64,000 nucleotides of DNA from Cantharellus purpuraceus (Eukaryota; Basidiomycota; Agaricomycetes; Cantharellales; Hydnaceae). This document shows positions 16,632-31,975 of this stretch, in pieces. The notes beneath the pieces are model-generated. The model was not told the origin of the DNA and made no database searches. It was given only the letters and a program-made list of their open reading frames with translations. Each line of letters opens with the position of its first letter. Position 1 is the stretch's first letter. A program made the translations under genes and the position numbers. The DNA lies in assembly GCA_025174535.1 (NCBI GenBank), contig JALBUN010000003.1, positions 1,324,501 through 1,388,500 of the forward strand, given 5' to 3'.

Positions 16632-16934
16632 CTCCAAAAAAAGAGTGGAGGGGTGAAATGTTATCGGCGGGACGGATTAGAATTAATTTCAACTGAAGGA
16701 ACCATGTCCAATTTGAGGGGTGCGTACTCGCCAGTGTCTTCTCCCTGGCCATGCGGCACTAGCGCTCTAGCTTTCAGGCGTTTTCTCCGTCAAACAGGGT
16801 GTCCTGGTAGGTTTTAAGTATCTATTGTGATCGCTGGCTCAAAAACTATCATCTAAACAAATCTAGAAAAATAAGTAGATGGAAGAGGCGTTACACTAGG
16901 TATGAAATGATTCATGATGATAAAAAAAAATAGA

Positions 16935-19282
<2,348 letters not shown>

Positions 19283-19395
19283 TGTCTAAAGCGTGGTGTC
19301 AGATTAGGGAACGGTTGAGCAACTCGGCAACGGGATCGGCACCGTTCGAAACAGCCCATAAGGACCCACTGGACTACAAGAAATCCGAATTAGGT

Positions 19396-20879
<1,484 letters not shown>

Positions 20880-21101
20880 GTTGCAGGATGTCATTGTATC
20901 AACCAGTGCCCTGTGTTTAGAGACTGTACTCCTGTATTGATTATGAACATTATAATCCACTTAAACAATGGCGTTTTCGATGCCTGACCTTGTTTGAATG
21001 AGGCGCGTTAATATGTGTTTGGTCCTGATTACGCGTTGTTTGGCGGTAAGCTTTTCCTGCCTTTGAGGGTACATTAATGTTCTTGTCTTCTTCTGAACCC
21101 T

Positions 21102-22915
21102 ATGCAAGCACGGACTCTGTCTCCTCATAGTGATTCTCCAAGCCATTCGCAGCAGAATGGCATTGTATCTTATGATGAACCAATCCATCTACACACTTCC
21201 ACATTTCGGTAGTTATAACAGCATGTCGCTTATTGCTTATTGCTGATCTCTGCGCGTAGTTCCAACAACATGGAACTGAGCATTCAAAGTCCTAGCGTTG
21301 AGTACGTTGGGTCCTGTCATTCAATCATTCGTCCGAGCTCATCTCAACTTTCAGCCTTGCCGACAATCCCAAGTTCACCGGACAGCCGATTCCTGTTTTC
21401 ACCGGGAGACATAGGTGAGTCTACGTTTGGTACGTCAATTTAGGAGAGATGCATGAATGTTTGTAGCGTGGTCGGCACAGTAGTCACTACTATCCCGCCT
21501 TTAATTTCTACAGACCATGAACTTGTGATATCGGTCAGCTTCCTGATCATACTGTCCGCCCCTTCATCGGACCTGATGGCAGCACACAATTCAGATTGAA
21601 GGCGCATTTTTCTGGATACCCCCTAAGAAGGAGGAGCCCCAGACCCTGCCGCTGGAGCCCCCTCTTCCAAAGCGGATTAAACATGTGTTCCTTTCTTCCA
21701 GTGTCACTATTCCACTCTTACCTCTTCCCCCCGACTCTCCCTTGAAGCCGTCCTTGTCGTTCCGAGCTGTCTTTCAGGATGGCATTCGTAGTACATTTCG
21801 TAGAGCAAAGATTCGTCCAAGACGACGAAGGGGAAAGGCAGCATCCACAAAGGCCAATATTGAGGATCCTTACGCTACCTATGAACCTGAGAAGACCTTT
21901 CACAATTTTACGTTCCCGCTTCCCGTAATCAATGACCATGAGGTGCCTGGCACTATCTCTATCTCTCGCATTTGCCCGGGTGGCATCCGGGGACGCTGGT
22001 ACGCCGAAGGAGCACAGATTGCATACAAACTGACTGCACAAGTACATCCTGTCATTGAAGGAGACGAAGACACAAGGACACTGGTAGAGGAGTACGTGTA
22101 ACAGTTGGTATTTAATGTCGTTTTTCACGGAAGGATTCCATGCACAGATTGGAAGTTCCAGTATTCATTGATTCGGAGGATATTGAAGGGAATTGGGGGC
22201 CTCCAAGTTCTTGGTCCCATACCGAACTAGTTTGCCTTAAAGGACTCCCTTTCAAATGCATGGTACGCATTCTTGAAACCACTGCCTTCCATCATAGTTC
22301 ATGTGCTCTTTCTAGCTTTCACTCCCTGAGCCTGCCTCCTTCTCGCGCAGTGATACAATACTGTTTTACGTCTTCTTCACGACATCCCCCAGGTCCGAGG
22401 AACTTGCTCGCAAGATTGTAAAGGGTGCCAGTATTCGTGTCTCACTGATTCGTCAACTTCGCACGGACCGAGGATTGGCTATAACCGCACCACTACCACG
22501 CACTCGACGCTCTGAAGAAGGGGCGCAGCAACGGGCGCTGTCAGCTAGTCCACTCAGGCGAGCCACGACAAGGACGCCAAAGATATTCAATTGGCAGCGA
22601 GCACCACACGACCCAGTGTGGTCTGATAAACGAAGCAGTGCTCCTGGATCAATGGCCAAAAGTCCTTTGTTACAACACAAACCGTTGCCCGCGCTCCCGA
22701 AAGAATCAAGCAAGGTCTACGAGGACGTTATATGCACCATAGCATCACATGGCTTTCCAAAACGCGTTGCCCGGGAGGGGAAACGTTCCTCGACAACAGA
22801 GTCAGGGTCAGGTTCTGATGGCGTCTTTAAAGGCAGATTGCATTTGTCGAACGAATTATCGAATACGATCGACTGGCCTGGAATATCTCTATCAGTGCGT
22901 GACGCTGCTGATTAG
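21102..22915 (+). CDS. Conserved hypothetical protein, possible arrestin-like fold
   Basis: Function not recognised. A multi-exon gene: the start at 21102 (MQARTLSPHSDSPS) opens a Ser-rich N-terminus. Exons then join through DHELVIS to an EGAFFWIPPKKEE block at about 21,600 and a long exon with beta-strand-like segments (HNFTFPLPVINDHEVPGTI). The next exon starts near 22,140 (LEVPVFIDSEDIEGNWGPPSSW), is followed by an intron 22263-22314, and continues LPEPASFSRSDTILFYVFF. The C-terminal third is Ser/Pro/Arg-rich and ends at 22913-22915. The alternating hydrophobic strands around a tail-facing proline-rich region suggest an immunoglobulin/arrestin-like domain, but this is inference. Confidence 0.7.
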
Positions 22916-23426
22916 CATTTGCTTCATAATAACAATGACGGGTTGGCAGTATTTCGTGGAAGCAACTGTAGTGTTCAAAAATGAGCTTGTGCGAGCACGC
23001 CGTAGGGTGCGCTTGTCAGAAGCATATTTTTAAAGAGACAGCAGCATAGTTTGCAGTGACTGCGAGTGATGCTGTGGTAATTGTCACAAATCCACGATCT
23101 TGGTACTACTACTAGAGGTCTCCGAAATCCCTTTACTCGGGCGGAGGCGGGATGATTCTGCTCGTTGGCAACTGTTACTGCACTGGTTCTCAGAAACACC
23201 GGACATATTCCAGTTAAACTGTGCATCCACCAATAGATTAGGATACAATCGTAAAACTGAGCTAAAAATTGCAACATGTACTTACTATTGTGGCTTTACT
23301 CACTCCAGGTTCATGAGCAGACGATATGAGCTTCTGATAATGCCATCTACTTGGAACCTGAGATGATAGATGTGTTAATAACAGCAAAACGAATAGAACG
23401 AACTGAATGGATCTACGAACAACTCA
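22916..23426. other. Convergent intergenic region, no gene seen
   Basis: About 510 bp separates two convergent genes. The ORFs (up to 100 codons) show no family resemblance. Confidence 0.55.
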
Positions 23427-24410
23427 TCACTCTCCATCACGCTTGCCCTTCTGGACACTTTTATCACCTCCGGGACGAGGACCAACAAGCATCATTCTGT
23501 TCCATTTGAGAAGCAGCCTCCCACCCAGCCCAATTCCTACACCAAAAATACACGCGGTGCCGCAGAACAGGTACACGGGGTAGAAGAATTGGACTAGTGC
23601 CGTTACCATCCTAGAAGGCAGAACAACCAGCACTTGAAACAGGATGTTCAGGGCAATGAATACAGGTGCCAGGATGGCATAGGCAAAGGAGAACGTGGTG
23701 ATGAAGGGTCGCAGCAAAAGGTAAGATGTGGAGAATGACAGGCGAAATACAGTGGAGATAGCAGGAACATATGGAACGAGCGCGTCCAGGGGAGACTTGC
23801 GTGCCTCCGCAGAGTCAACACTTGGTTCCTTTTGTGGAGCGGATGAACTGCTTGCGTATAAGAAGAATGAAGGTACAAGAAGGGCGATCAAGGCGAAAAG
23901 GAGTACCAAGAACAAGGACTCTGAACGACGGAAGACTCGGATGGATGCACTAGTTCCCTGGTATAGATGCTGTTCGGGTGCGTCGTCAACATTGCTGCTG
24001 CTGCTGAGTACTGGGCTCGTGTCGGCACTAAGACTGTAGCCACTTTGAGCATCGCTGTAGTTTGCAGAGTCTTCGCTGGACATGGCAGAATTGGACATTT
24101 CTAGCCCCGCCATGTCCGATTCCGACCCATCACCACCATCCACAGAGTCAAATAAATCTCGCGTCAAGTATGCGTTGAACGGTATGCCAACAATTACGAC
24201 CAGTATGCATTCGCTAACGTTTGTAGCAGACCCTCGTCTTCGGCCTTCTTCCTCATCCCCAGCAGCGCAGGCGACGTTTTTGCGTCGGCTTGGTCGTATA
24301 AGGGCCAGCCAGCCTGCTGTCTCGCGACCCGGGCGCATAGCTAGGGCATCCAGCATCCTTAGCAACATTACAATTCCGGGTATGCCAGGGAACCACTCAT
24401 AGTCTTGCAA
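23427..24410 (-). CDS. Predicted multi-pass membrane protein, unknown function
   Basis: Not recognised. The frame is open for 327 codons from 24410. The C-terminal half has three to four hydrophobic segments: SLFLVLLFALIALLVPSFFL, then a region around RPFITTFSFAYAILAPVFIALNILF, then YLFCGTACIFGVGIG. A basic tail ends in KGKRDGE. The N-terminal half is acidic and Ser-rich. A GTTAGC beginning near 24,220 may mark an intron, in which case about 30 residues here would be removed; the true start could also be one of the Met codons near 24,080-24,120. It probably sits in an endomembrane with the acidic part in the cytosol. Confidence 0.6.
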   Translation of the reverse strand: MQDYEWFPGIPGIVMLLRMLDALAMRPGRETAGWLALIRPSRRKNVACAAGDEEEGRRRGSATNVSECILVVIVGIPFNAYLTRDLFDSVDGGDGSESDMAGLEMSNSAMSSEDSANYSDAQSGYSLSADTSPVLSSSSNVDDAPEQHLYQGTSASIRVFRRSESLFLVLLFALIALLVPSFFLYASSSSAPQKEPSVDSAEARKSPLDALVPYVPAISTVFRLSFSTSYLLLRPFITTFSFAYAILAPVFIALNILFQVLVVLPSRMVTALVQFFYPVYLFCGTACIFGVGIGLGGRLLLKWNRMMLVGPRPGGDKSVQKGKRDGE

Positions 24411-24516
24411 GCGCTAACCCCTTCCCTCAGTCGTATTAATCTACAGTATTTTTTTCGTTGACTGGGGACCAAATGAGCATGTTTTTTCTGGGGTAGGCTC
24501 ACTTCTTGTCGTTCTT

Positions 24517-24732
24517 CTATTTCAACCCATGCTTCTCTTTGACAGCCGCAACGATGGCTGAAACGTCAAAAAGAAGCGTTCTGGTCAGCTCCTCCGGACG
24601 AACAGCAGTGCACCAGTCCATCGCCGCAATCCTAATGTTCTAGTGTCATCTGCTCTCCTCGCGTAGATCTATGCGGCGATCGAAGCCAACAAGACCATAG
24701 TTGTCTACAAATGATCCATCCCAACCACATGC
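24517..24732 (-). pseudogene. Small decayed coding fragment
   Basis: Read on the minus strand, one frame gives a protein-like sequence (GWDGSFVDNYGLVGFDRRID), then TGA and TAG two codons apart, then MDWCTAVRPEELTRTLLF and KEKHGLK before a final stop at 24517. Both halves are in the same frame, so the stops look like point mutations in a once continuous gene (CGA to TGA is plausible for the first). I do not recognise the family. It lies between the membrane-protein gene and VPS16. Confidence 0.4.
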
Positions 24733-24884
24733 CTGGACAGAATATCTACTCCTCGAGCCGGAATAGTGAAGCTATCTGTGCGACCTTTATATCTAATGTA
24801 TTAGATGACCCTGTTGCAAATACAAGAGATTTTGAGCTATACATATTTTTGCTATGCCACGTGACTGTGACATGACGTGATACC

Positions 24885-27800
24885 ATGTCCAACGCAGAGC
24901 ATCCCACAGCGACTTGGGAGCCAATACAAGATGGGACAGCCTTTTATAGGTGACTTTATGACCCTCCTATATGTCGTTTTGAGCTGAGGAGATTCAAAAG
25001 GAAACACACGGTCTACCAGATGCAATGGAAGTACACGGATTTGTCTGACTATGTTGTTGCTGCCGCTCGTTATGGTGGTCCGCTAGGTCATTAATTGTTC
25101 GGTCTGCGTGCGAACCATGTCTCATGCATCATGTGGAAGCTCTTATGAGGGATTCCAGCAAGCTCATCGCCTTGGGGCGTGGCATGCCCTCAATTAACAA
25201 GTCGGAAATACGGATATACTCTTCTGTTGGAGAGGTTCTGCTGATATTCACAGTGAGCCTTGAGACATGGATATCTTTCCCTATTCTTATGGCATATAGT
25301 GGGAACAAGGCAAGATTATACGGTTTGGGTGGACATATGACGAGCGGCTGGCGATCCTGAATGAAGAAGGGGTGTACAGAGTGTATGATCTCCAAGGAGA
25401 CTACCGACAGTTTTCACTTGGGAGTGATGCTGGGGAGATGGGTATTATCGATGCTCGGTTTCATGAGTGTGGTCTGGTCGCTATGACGGGTGGGTTGACA
25501 CTGCTTGAAGTCAAGGGCTGGGAGGGTGGAAAACCTCTTGTATTAGCCAATCCAGGTACCATCCATCCCTGCAGGTTTATTTTCTCCCTCACAATTTCAT
25601 AGGTCTGTCGGAGCCACCGGCTTCATGGGGTATCATCCCACCTGACCAGACCATCTCCCGACATGTCGAAGTTCTTCTGTCTGCTGAAGCAACAGTCATA
25701 TCAGTCGATAATCTTGAATGCATTGATCAGCGACTCTCCAGAGGTCCCTTTACCCACCTGTCTCCATCTCCCAATGGGAAGATGCTTGCGCTGCTGACAT
25801 TTTCTGGAATGCTATGGGTCGTATCGACCGACTTTCATCACAGCCGTCTAGAGTTCGACATCAACTCTCAATCAGTAGATGAAAAGGTAAGACAGGTGGA
25901 GTGGTGTGGCAACGACGCCATCTTGGTGTCCTGGGATGGACTGGCGCTGATGGTTGGCCCACTCGGCGATTCATTAAAGTACGCGATTTCCACATCTCTG
26001 GGTGCGGTATCTTATGGGTTGATAGGTATTACTACCCTGGACCTATACATGCTGTTTCTGAAATAGATGGTGTGAGGATCATCGGACCCGGGACCTGTGA
26101 CTTTCTCGAGAAAGTGCCTGGTAAGGTATACTCCTGCTCCATCCCGGCCATTGTTAACAGCACCTCAGCGTCGACATTTTCGATATTCCGTCCTGGATCG
26201 ACATCTCCTGCAGCCATTCTGTACGACGCCTGGGAGCATTTCACGCGTCGTTCTCCAAAGGCAGACGAACATATCCGGAGCATACGACCTGAATTGGCGT
26301 CTGCTGTTGACGACTGCATTGATGCCGCCGGTAGGGAGTGGGAGCCTTATTGGCAGCGCAGGCTGTTGAACGTAAGCATGATCCCATATGTATGCTAAGC
26401 ATCGTCATAACGAGAATTAACCCAGGCCGCCAAATTCGGACGTTCGTTCTTGGACTTGCATAATCCGATCGACTTTGTGACTATGGGTCAGACGCTGAAA
26501 GTGTTAAATGCCGTACGGTTCTACGAGATCGGCATTCCCTTGACCTATGCACAGCAAGTCAACCTGTCAAATCGTTCTTGATATATTTTAACCAGCGACA
26601 TAGGTATAAATATACATCCGCGTTGCATCTCGTCTCCCGGCTTACGGCACGTTCACTACACCTCCTCGCACTTCGTATATCAACCTATCTCGACCTCAAG
26701 CCTGACGCCGTGTTGAAGCACTGGGCGTGCGCCAAAATCGCGCGTTCAAAGACTGCTGCGGCACCTGGTGGTGCAGTGTCGGCGGGGGCGGGAGGAGAGA
26801 GTGGAGACGATGAAGTGTGCAGGCTTATTGTTGAAAAGTTTGACAAGTTGGGACATGGAGGCGTGAGCTATGCGGATATTGCGAAGAGGGCTTGGGAGGT
26901 GGGACGGGCGAGTCTTGCGACGAAGGTGATAATTGGGTTATTCGATTATGATATTCTCCTACTAATGGTTGATTTTTTTGTGGAAGTTGTTGGATCATGA
27001 ACCGCGTGCGGCTGATCAGGTTCCGTTGCTGTTGACGATGAAAGAGGATCAGCTGGCGTTGACGAAGGCGGTGGATAGCGGCGACACAGATTTGGGTTCG
27101 TGGCACATTCTTACTCAATTGCGATACAGCTATAAAACGAGGGGAAAACATAACAACAGTGTATCATGTACTTCTGCACCTCCACAAACGACTGCCGTTG
27201 GGCACGTTCTTCCGACTCATTGAGGACGGTGGACCACGATTGGCTCTTGCATCGAGGTTATTGCAGGTTTACGCGCGGGAGCAGAATCGGGAGATGTTGA
27301 GGGATTTTTATTATTCGGATGATCGGAGGTTGGATAGTGCTGTGTTGGCGTTGGAGGAGGCGGCGGGTATGACGGTGAGTGTTTGTGGCGGGTATTCGGG
27401 TTATAGTGAGGTGATGAAGAGTGCTGATGTGGGGTTGCGTAGGATCCGGTTGCTAGGATTGCGTCTGTGAAAGCGTCACAAAAGTTTTTCTCAGAGGATA
27501 AGGATCGTGGATTTGAAGCCAAGGTGTGTCAAGAAAAACGGTGGTGATTTTCTGAGTCGTAACACCAGGTGGTCTGTGCCCTTTGCTTGCAGATGATGGA
27601 CGACAGTGTGCGTTTGCTGACGTTTCAGCAGCAGTTGGAAAAGGAGTCACCGACTTTGGGCCCGTTTGTCGGTCTGAGTGTGAATGAGACAATCAAGAGT
27701 TGTATTGTGAATGGCCTGTCGAAGAAGGCGGATAAAGTAAAGGGTGATTGGAAGGTGCCTGACAAGAGGTGTGTACAGAATCCTTCTTCCCCCCCCCCCC

Positions 27801-28272
27801 ACAATGTATACTTGTCTCCCTGCCCCTGCACTGTTCTTCACGCATTCACTGAATGCGTATTGATATTCACGACCACTCCAGATTCTGGCATCTCAAAATG
27901 CAAGCGTTGATCGAAATGAAAGACTTTACGGCACTGGAGGTGTTCTCGCGGTCGAAGCGGAGTCCGATTGGGTACGAGCCGTTTGTGAGGGCGTTGGTGG
28001 AGCGGGGGCACGAGCGGGAGGCGGTGGGATATGTGGCGCGGTGCGAGGTGGGGCGGAGGGTAGATTTGTATCTAGAGTGTGGGGAGTGGAGAATGGCGGG
28101 GAAGGAGTGTAAGGAGCGGGGAAATAAGGCGAAGCTGGAGTGAGTGATGTCTTGCGAGAGTGATGGGGGACTGATTTTTGATGTTTTGTGTGCCTGCAGT
28201 CAGTTGAGACGGACGTGTCCGAACTCGCTTGTTTCCCGGGAGTTGGACCAGCTGGCGGCGTCGATGGGGTAA
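24885..28272 (+). CDS. VPS16: Vacuolar protein sorting-associated protein 16 (HOPS/CORVET core)
   Basis: Core subunit of the HOPS and CORVET tethering complexes that drive endosome and vacuole fusion with Rab7/Rab5 and SNAREs. The start at 24885 ([11 protein letters not shown]) leads through short exons to [14 protein letters not shown] and an N-terminal beta-propeller ([40 protein letters not shown]). The C-terminal alpha-solenoid contains [53 protein letters not shown] and [14 protein letters not shown]. The last exon is [15 protein letters not shown], with the stop at 28270-28272. Around ten introns are present. Family assignment is secure; several internal splice sites are approximate. 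Confidence 0.94.
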
Positions 28273-29016
28273 GACGTGACGTGAGGGCGTAGCGGTGAAA
28301 GCGAAAGGGGACACGGGTGGTGATAGTGGTAGCAACCACAAGCATTATTTTTCTCCTCCTCTGTCATTTGCTTTTTCTGTACATTGTCTTTTCAGAGATG
28401 GTTTATTTAACCTAGTTGAGTTCTCTGTTGAAGGGGGGACTTCATTGAGATGATGATTTCCTATTATTATTGAGATGATGGTTATGATTTCCTGTGGCTT
28501 GGTCCCCCGGGTTGGCGTTTAGCTGCTTTGTTGTGATGTCTGCATGATTGGGATTGATGATGTAACCTATTTGAAAGAGTGCGTTTGTGGAAGTGGACCT
28601 CAGGGAGAATGAGGAGAGAGGGGCCTAATTCATTCACCCAATCATCCATCTATCCACACATGCAATTTATTTATTCTACGACAACTGTGGTCTCTCTAAG
28701 TGAATTCACATCCCACAATGTAACTCAAAGGCATACTGCACATGCCCTGAAATGTTATTCAATGCGATAAAGGGGCGTAGAAGGGAGGTACGGCCGGACA
28801 GGACAGGTTTGTGTGGGCACGAGTAATGACTTTGAGCGTAGTTCACAGCCCATGGATCGTGGGGCTGTCGAAGTACAGCGTTGATGCTGGAGTGCTGTGA
28901 TATTGGGGTGTGATACATTGGGGATGTGATTGTGTTGTTTAATGTCACTCTGTCTCATCCCCTTGCCCCCATTCTCCCCCTCCTTGGACGTGCGCAAGTA
29001 CGGCTGCGGTTAATAA
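28273..29016. other. Convergent intergenic region, no gene seen
   Basis: About 740 bp between VPS16 and the hydrolase gene. It contains a T/G-rich stretch (28,380-28,560) with repeated TTATTATTGAGATGATG, probably 3' UTR and spacer. Confidence 0.55.
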
Positions 29017-30014
29017 CTACGCCTGTTGAGCCTGTTCAAAAAGAAAAGGTGAGCGCATCGCCTCACACCAAAAACGATCTGATATTGGATAATTCAGAAA
29101 GGCGCGCCGCACCTCCTTGGAGACGGCTTCGGCCATATCGCCCAGGGTAGGGAAAGAAAAGATATAGCTAATGTCTGTGGGCATGAACTCGCCCTGGCGG
29201 ATGATCCAGCTAGAGGCGATGCCGAGGGCATTGGCGGGCTTGTGATCGTGGGCGAGACTGTTGGCTGTTACCAGGACCTGTGGTAAACGCAAGAGGAGGG
29301 TCAGATTTGAGGGAGTAAGGGTACGGGACGGGAGGGGAGGAAACGATACCTCATGCTTCTCGATTCCGAATTTGGACTTGGCACTGTTGAGCATGTATTC
29401 AAAGTTGGCAGGGTCTGGCTTGTATGACCCAATGTCCTGCCACCCCATGTATACGATAAGCATGACGTTAACGCGCAGTTCAGTGTGCGGACACTGCGGA
29501 CCTGGGCTGTCAGGACCAAATCAAACTTGAACCCCTGTTCAAGGACCTTTTGGGTGATGGCAAAGCTGGTCTTGTCGACATTGGAAAGGACGAGAAGCTT
29601 GTAATGCTTCGAGAGGGTCTCGAGCGCCTTGATGGTATCGGGAAACACAGGCCAGCCGCCAACCGAGCTGCCAAACGCCGCGCTGGCGTCTGCGAGCCAG
29701 GGGTCGTCGGGGAGGCCAAGGCGGATGGCGTACGCGCGGAAGGAGTCGGCGAGGATCTTGGAGTAGAGGTCGGTGGGGTGCTTGGCCTGCAACTCAGTTT
29801 CGACGGCATGGAAGGCGGCGAGGGCATCCTTGCGGGACCAGGGCTTTCGGGCACATTCGATGAGGGGAGAGATGCCCTCATAGATGCCAGATTCCCAGTC
29901 CTACTTGATACATTACTCTGTGGCTCTAATTGCGGTATTTTGATAACTCACGATGAGAGTTCCATAGACGTCAAAGGAGAGTAGTTTGAACTGGGTGAGT
30001 TTGGGGTCTGCCAT
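29017..30014 (-). CDS. HAD-superfamily hydrolase, 2-haloacid dehalogenase-like
   Basis: Predicted soluble hydrolase of the haloacid dehalogenase family. The start at 30014 gives KLLSFDVYGTLI, motif I with the nucleophile Asp. An intron follows, then VDWESGIYEG and a helical cap. Motif II is LLVLSNVDKTSF, the motif III region is a Lys in IGSYKPDPANFEY, and motif IV is an Asn/His-containing segment (LVTANSLAHDHKPA). The length of about 270 residues fits type II L-2-haloacid dehalogenase-like proteins, which are common in fungi and often of unknown substrate. Introns are near 29,905-29,955, 29,465-29,505 and 29,280-29,350. The stop at 29017-29019 follows a short, less conserved tail. Confidence 0.87.
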
Positions 30015-30498
30015 CCTTCAAATATTCCACTCTCCTTCCAAGTTTATATATGGCGCTATGTCGTCATATTCCTCTAAAGATACCCTCTTTACCAGATATC
30101 AATTTGTCAGTCACTGATCCTCTTCCTCCAGTTGCTATTTTTGAATATAGTTTACTTATAGCGTGTTTGTATGGCTGATTAATTGTCAATTAAATGCCCA
30201 GTAACCTTGTAATCAGGTGATTACCAAGTTCTGCTCAAGTTAAAGGGGGGAAAAGGGTTATAATTTCAGGCTATCGGTCTGGTGTTCCTGGGTCACGTGA
30301 TTCAGGTGGGTGCCAGTGGTTGAGGCGCTGTGATCATAACACGAAAGTGCGTATCGACGTCTGAAATTATCAACCCTTTGAGCGCGAGGATGCGGATAGA
30401 AAGTCCACCACCCATTTTCCGATGGTGAGGCAGCGGACCGTGAGTTTCTACCGATTAAACTTGCGCCCCTTTTAACTAATATTAGGAAATGTATTTTT
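30015..30498. other. Intergenic boundary between gene-rich arm and element nest
   Basis: About 480 bp upstream of the hydrolase gene. No gene is seen. A GGTCACGTGATTC palindromic E-box-like site lies near 30,291. The tyrosine-recombinase remnant begins immediately after. Confidence 0.55.
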
Positions 30499-31551
30499 TT
30501 AAGAGAGATTAAGGCCTCGACAAATTCGTGACATACGTAGTGCTAAAAATGGAACGGCATCGTAAGCTGAGCCGATAAAATGTGGAAGGATATCTTCTAT
30601 TTTACGCCAGTATAGGACGAATGCAGACGAAGTCCATCTGCCAATGACCATAACTATCCAAAGGTTTATGCCTAAACATAAAAGGTATGTCGTTCCGCCA
30701 ATGCGTAGACTATGACCGGTCATTGGATCTAGGCCCGAGCGATTCCAGATCTCGTTGCATCGCTCAAGGAACCAGGGTTTGGTCATGGGAGCCCAATTGC
30801 GATCCGCTGTGTAAAAGGCAAAGAATGGTGCACTGTCTGGGATACCAGCGTTGAAATGACGGTGATTGTTGAAGGCAATGATAGGGTTGGTTGGGTTATC
30901 AATATCAATAAGTTGGATCTCATCATCGCAATGTTTTTTGGTTTTGGAATATGGAATATGGAGAGTTATAAATGAGCGGCCTTCTATCATTATACCATTT
31001 TTGATGGTCGTAGATCGGGCTACGTGGAATATAGGGTTAAAAATGTTGCGGGATGGTATAGTGAGTTCACCCAGGCGGCAACATCCCCAAAAGGCAATAC
31101 AGGCCACGGCGAAAACGGCGCAATCGAAGGAGTTATGGTGGTCAAGATTTGAGTGTAAGCTGGTAAAGTAAGCGATTGTGATAGGAGAACGAGAGTTGCG
31201 CATAGCTTCAATTGGAACTTCAGTGGGTGCTCCTTTCTTAACCAAAGATACGACATCGCCTCCCAACCAAGGTGCATCATGGATTTGGTGAAATCTGTGT
31301 AAACCAGCAAGCCATGTGTTAATGCATGATTCACTAACTTTGCTAGCTCCACAGTTTGCAATGAACATTCCCAGGAGAATTTGTGGAGCGGGCATACATT
31401 CTTCCTCTGGGATATTGATTGAATCGCAGTATTGATTGAACCATAGTAAGCCAGCTCCCCAACCTTCATGTGTATGCCTAGTTACTGCATTTGAACATAC
31501 AGATTGGAAGTGTTCAATATGATTGGCAGGGAAACGAGAGAGTAAACGTTG
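30499..31551 (-). CDS. Tyrosine recombinase of a DIRS-like element
   Basis: Site-specific recombinase of the phage-integrase fold that inserts circular element DNA. The frame is open from a TGA at 31552-31554 to the stop at 30499, about 350 codons; it has no obvious ATG before MPAPQILL (31395), so it may once have been read as part of a polyprotein. The catalytic set looks complete: Arg in GCCRLGEL, Lys in YSKTKKH, HxxR in GHSLRIGG, then GRWTSSAFVLYWRK with the nucleophile Tyr. Proteins of this type are often annotated as DNA breaking-rejoining enzymes in Agaricomycetes. This is not a Starship captain. Confidence 0.82.
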   Translation of the reverse strand, partial: QRLLSRFPANHIEHFQSVCSNAVTRHTHEGWGAGLLWFNQYCDSINIPEEECMPAPQILLGMFIANCGASKVSESCINTWLAGLHRFHQIHDAPWLGGDVVSLVKKGAPTEVPIEAMRNSRSPITIAYFTSLHSNLDHHNSFDCAVFAVACIAFWGCCRLGELTIPSRNIFNPIFHVARSTTIKNGIMIEGRSFITLHIPYSKTKKHCDDEIQLIDIDNPTNPIIAFNNHRHFNAGIPDSAPFFAFYTADRNWAPMTKPWFLERCNEIWNRSGLDPMTGHSLRIGGTTYLLCLGINLWIVMVIGRWTSSAFVLYWRKIEDILPHFIGSAYDAVPFLALRMSRICRGLNLS

Positions 31552-31783
31552 TCATGTTGTATGGAATAAGGAGTTTGCCAATAGGTAGTATGATCAGATG
31601 CAAGGACAAGAGGACAAAGAGTGGATTGTGGGAGACAGTGTTTGGGCCAACGTGCAGGTTGCGGCAAAGGAGTTGGAGATATTGGTCCAGATTCCTTCTC
31701 TCCTGCAGCAGACAAGCTGGCATGGGACTGTGCAGCTAGTAAATGTCGGCATTTAAACATGTGAGAAGAATGAGTTGAGCTCA

Positions 31784-31975
31784 TCAGGGAGCTTGAAGGC
31801 TGTCTGTAGACACATTGATTGGTCCTGTCTTGCCACAAGAGATGGGGTCCGCTTTATTGTCTATAGAAGCAATGTAACATAGATCAAGAGAAATGTTGAG
31901 GGGAGCAAGTAGCAAAGAAATTTGTTTGATTGAAGTGTTATGTTCTGGATTTGTTACATCCTGTAACACCAAGTC
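31784..31975 (-). pseudogene. RNase H-like tail of the DIRS-like polyprotein
   Basis: Encodes SLLLAPLNISLDLCYIAS then DNKADPISCG, which resembles the end of retroelement RNase H domains (…NxADPxSRG); here the Arg is replaced by Cys, as expected from a CGT to TGT change. It is cut at 31975 by the LTR. Stops separate it from the recombinase frame. Confidence 0.55.

Larger units (their letters stand above)
30499..31975 (-). mobile_element. DIRS-like (tyrosine-recombinase) retroelement remnant
   Basis: Read on the minus strand, the tail of a reverse transcriptase/RNase H region (31975 to ~31800) precedes a tyrosine recombinase (31551-30499), an order known in fungal DIRS-type elements. The 5' part is missing: the element is cut at 31975, where an LTR begins. 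No terminal repeats were found. Confidence 0.75.

Noticed and set aside
30499..31551. Starship captain recombinase
   Set aside because: It lies downstream of an RNase H-like tail and has the DIRS-type GRWTSSAF…Y end, not the DUF3435 arrangement; no large cargo follows.
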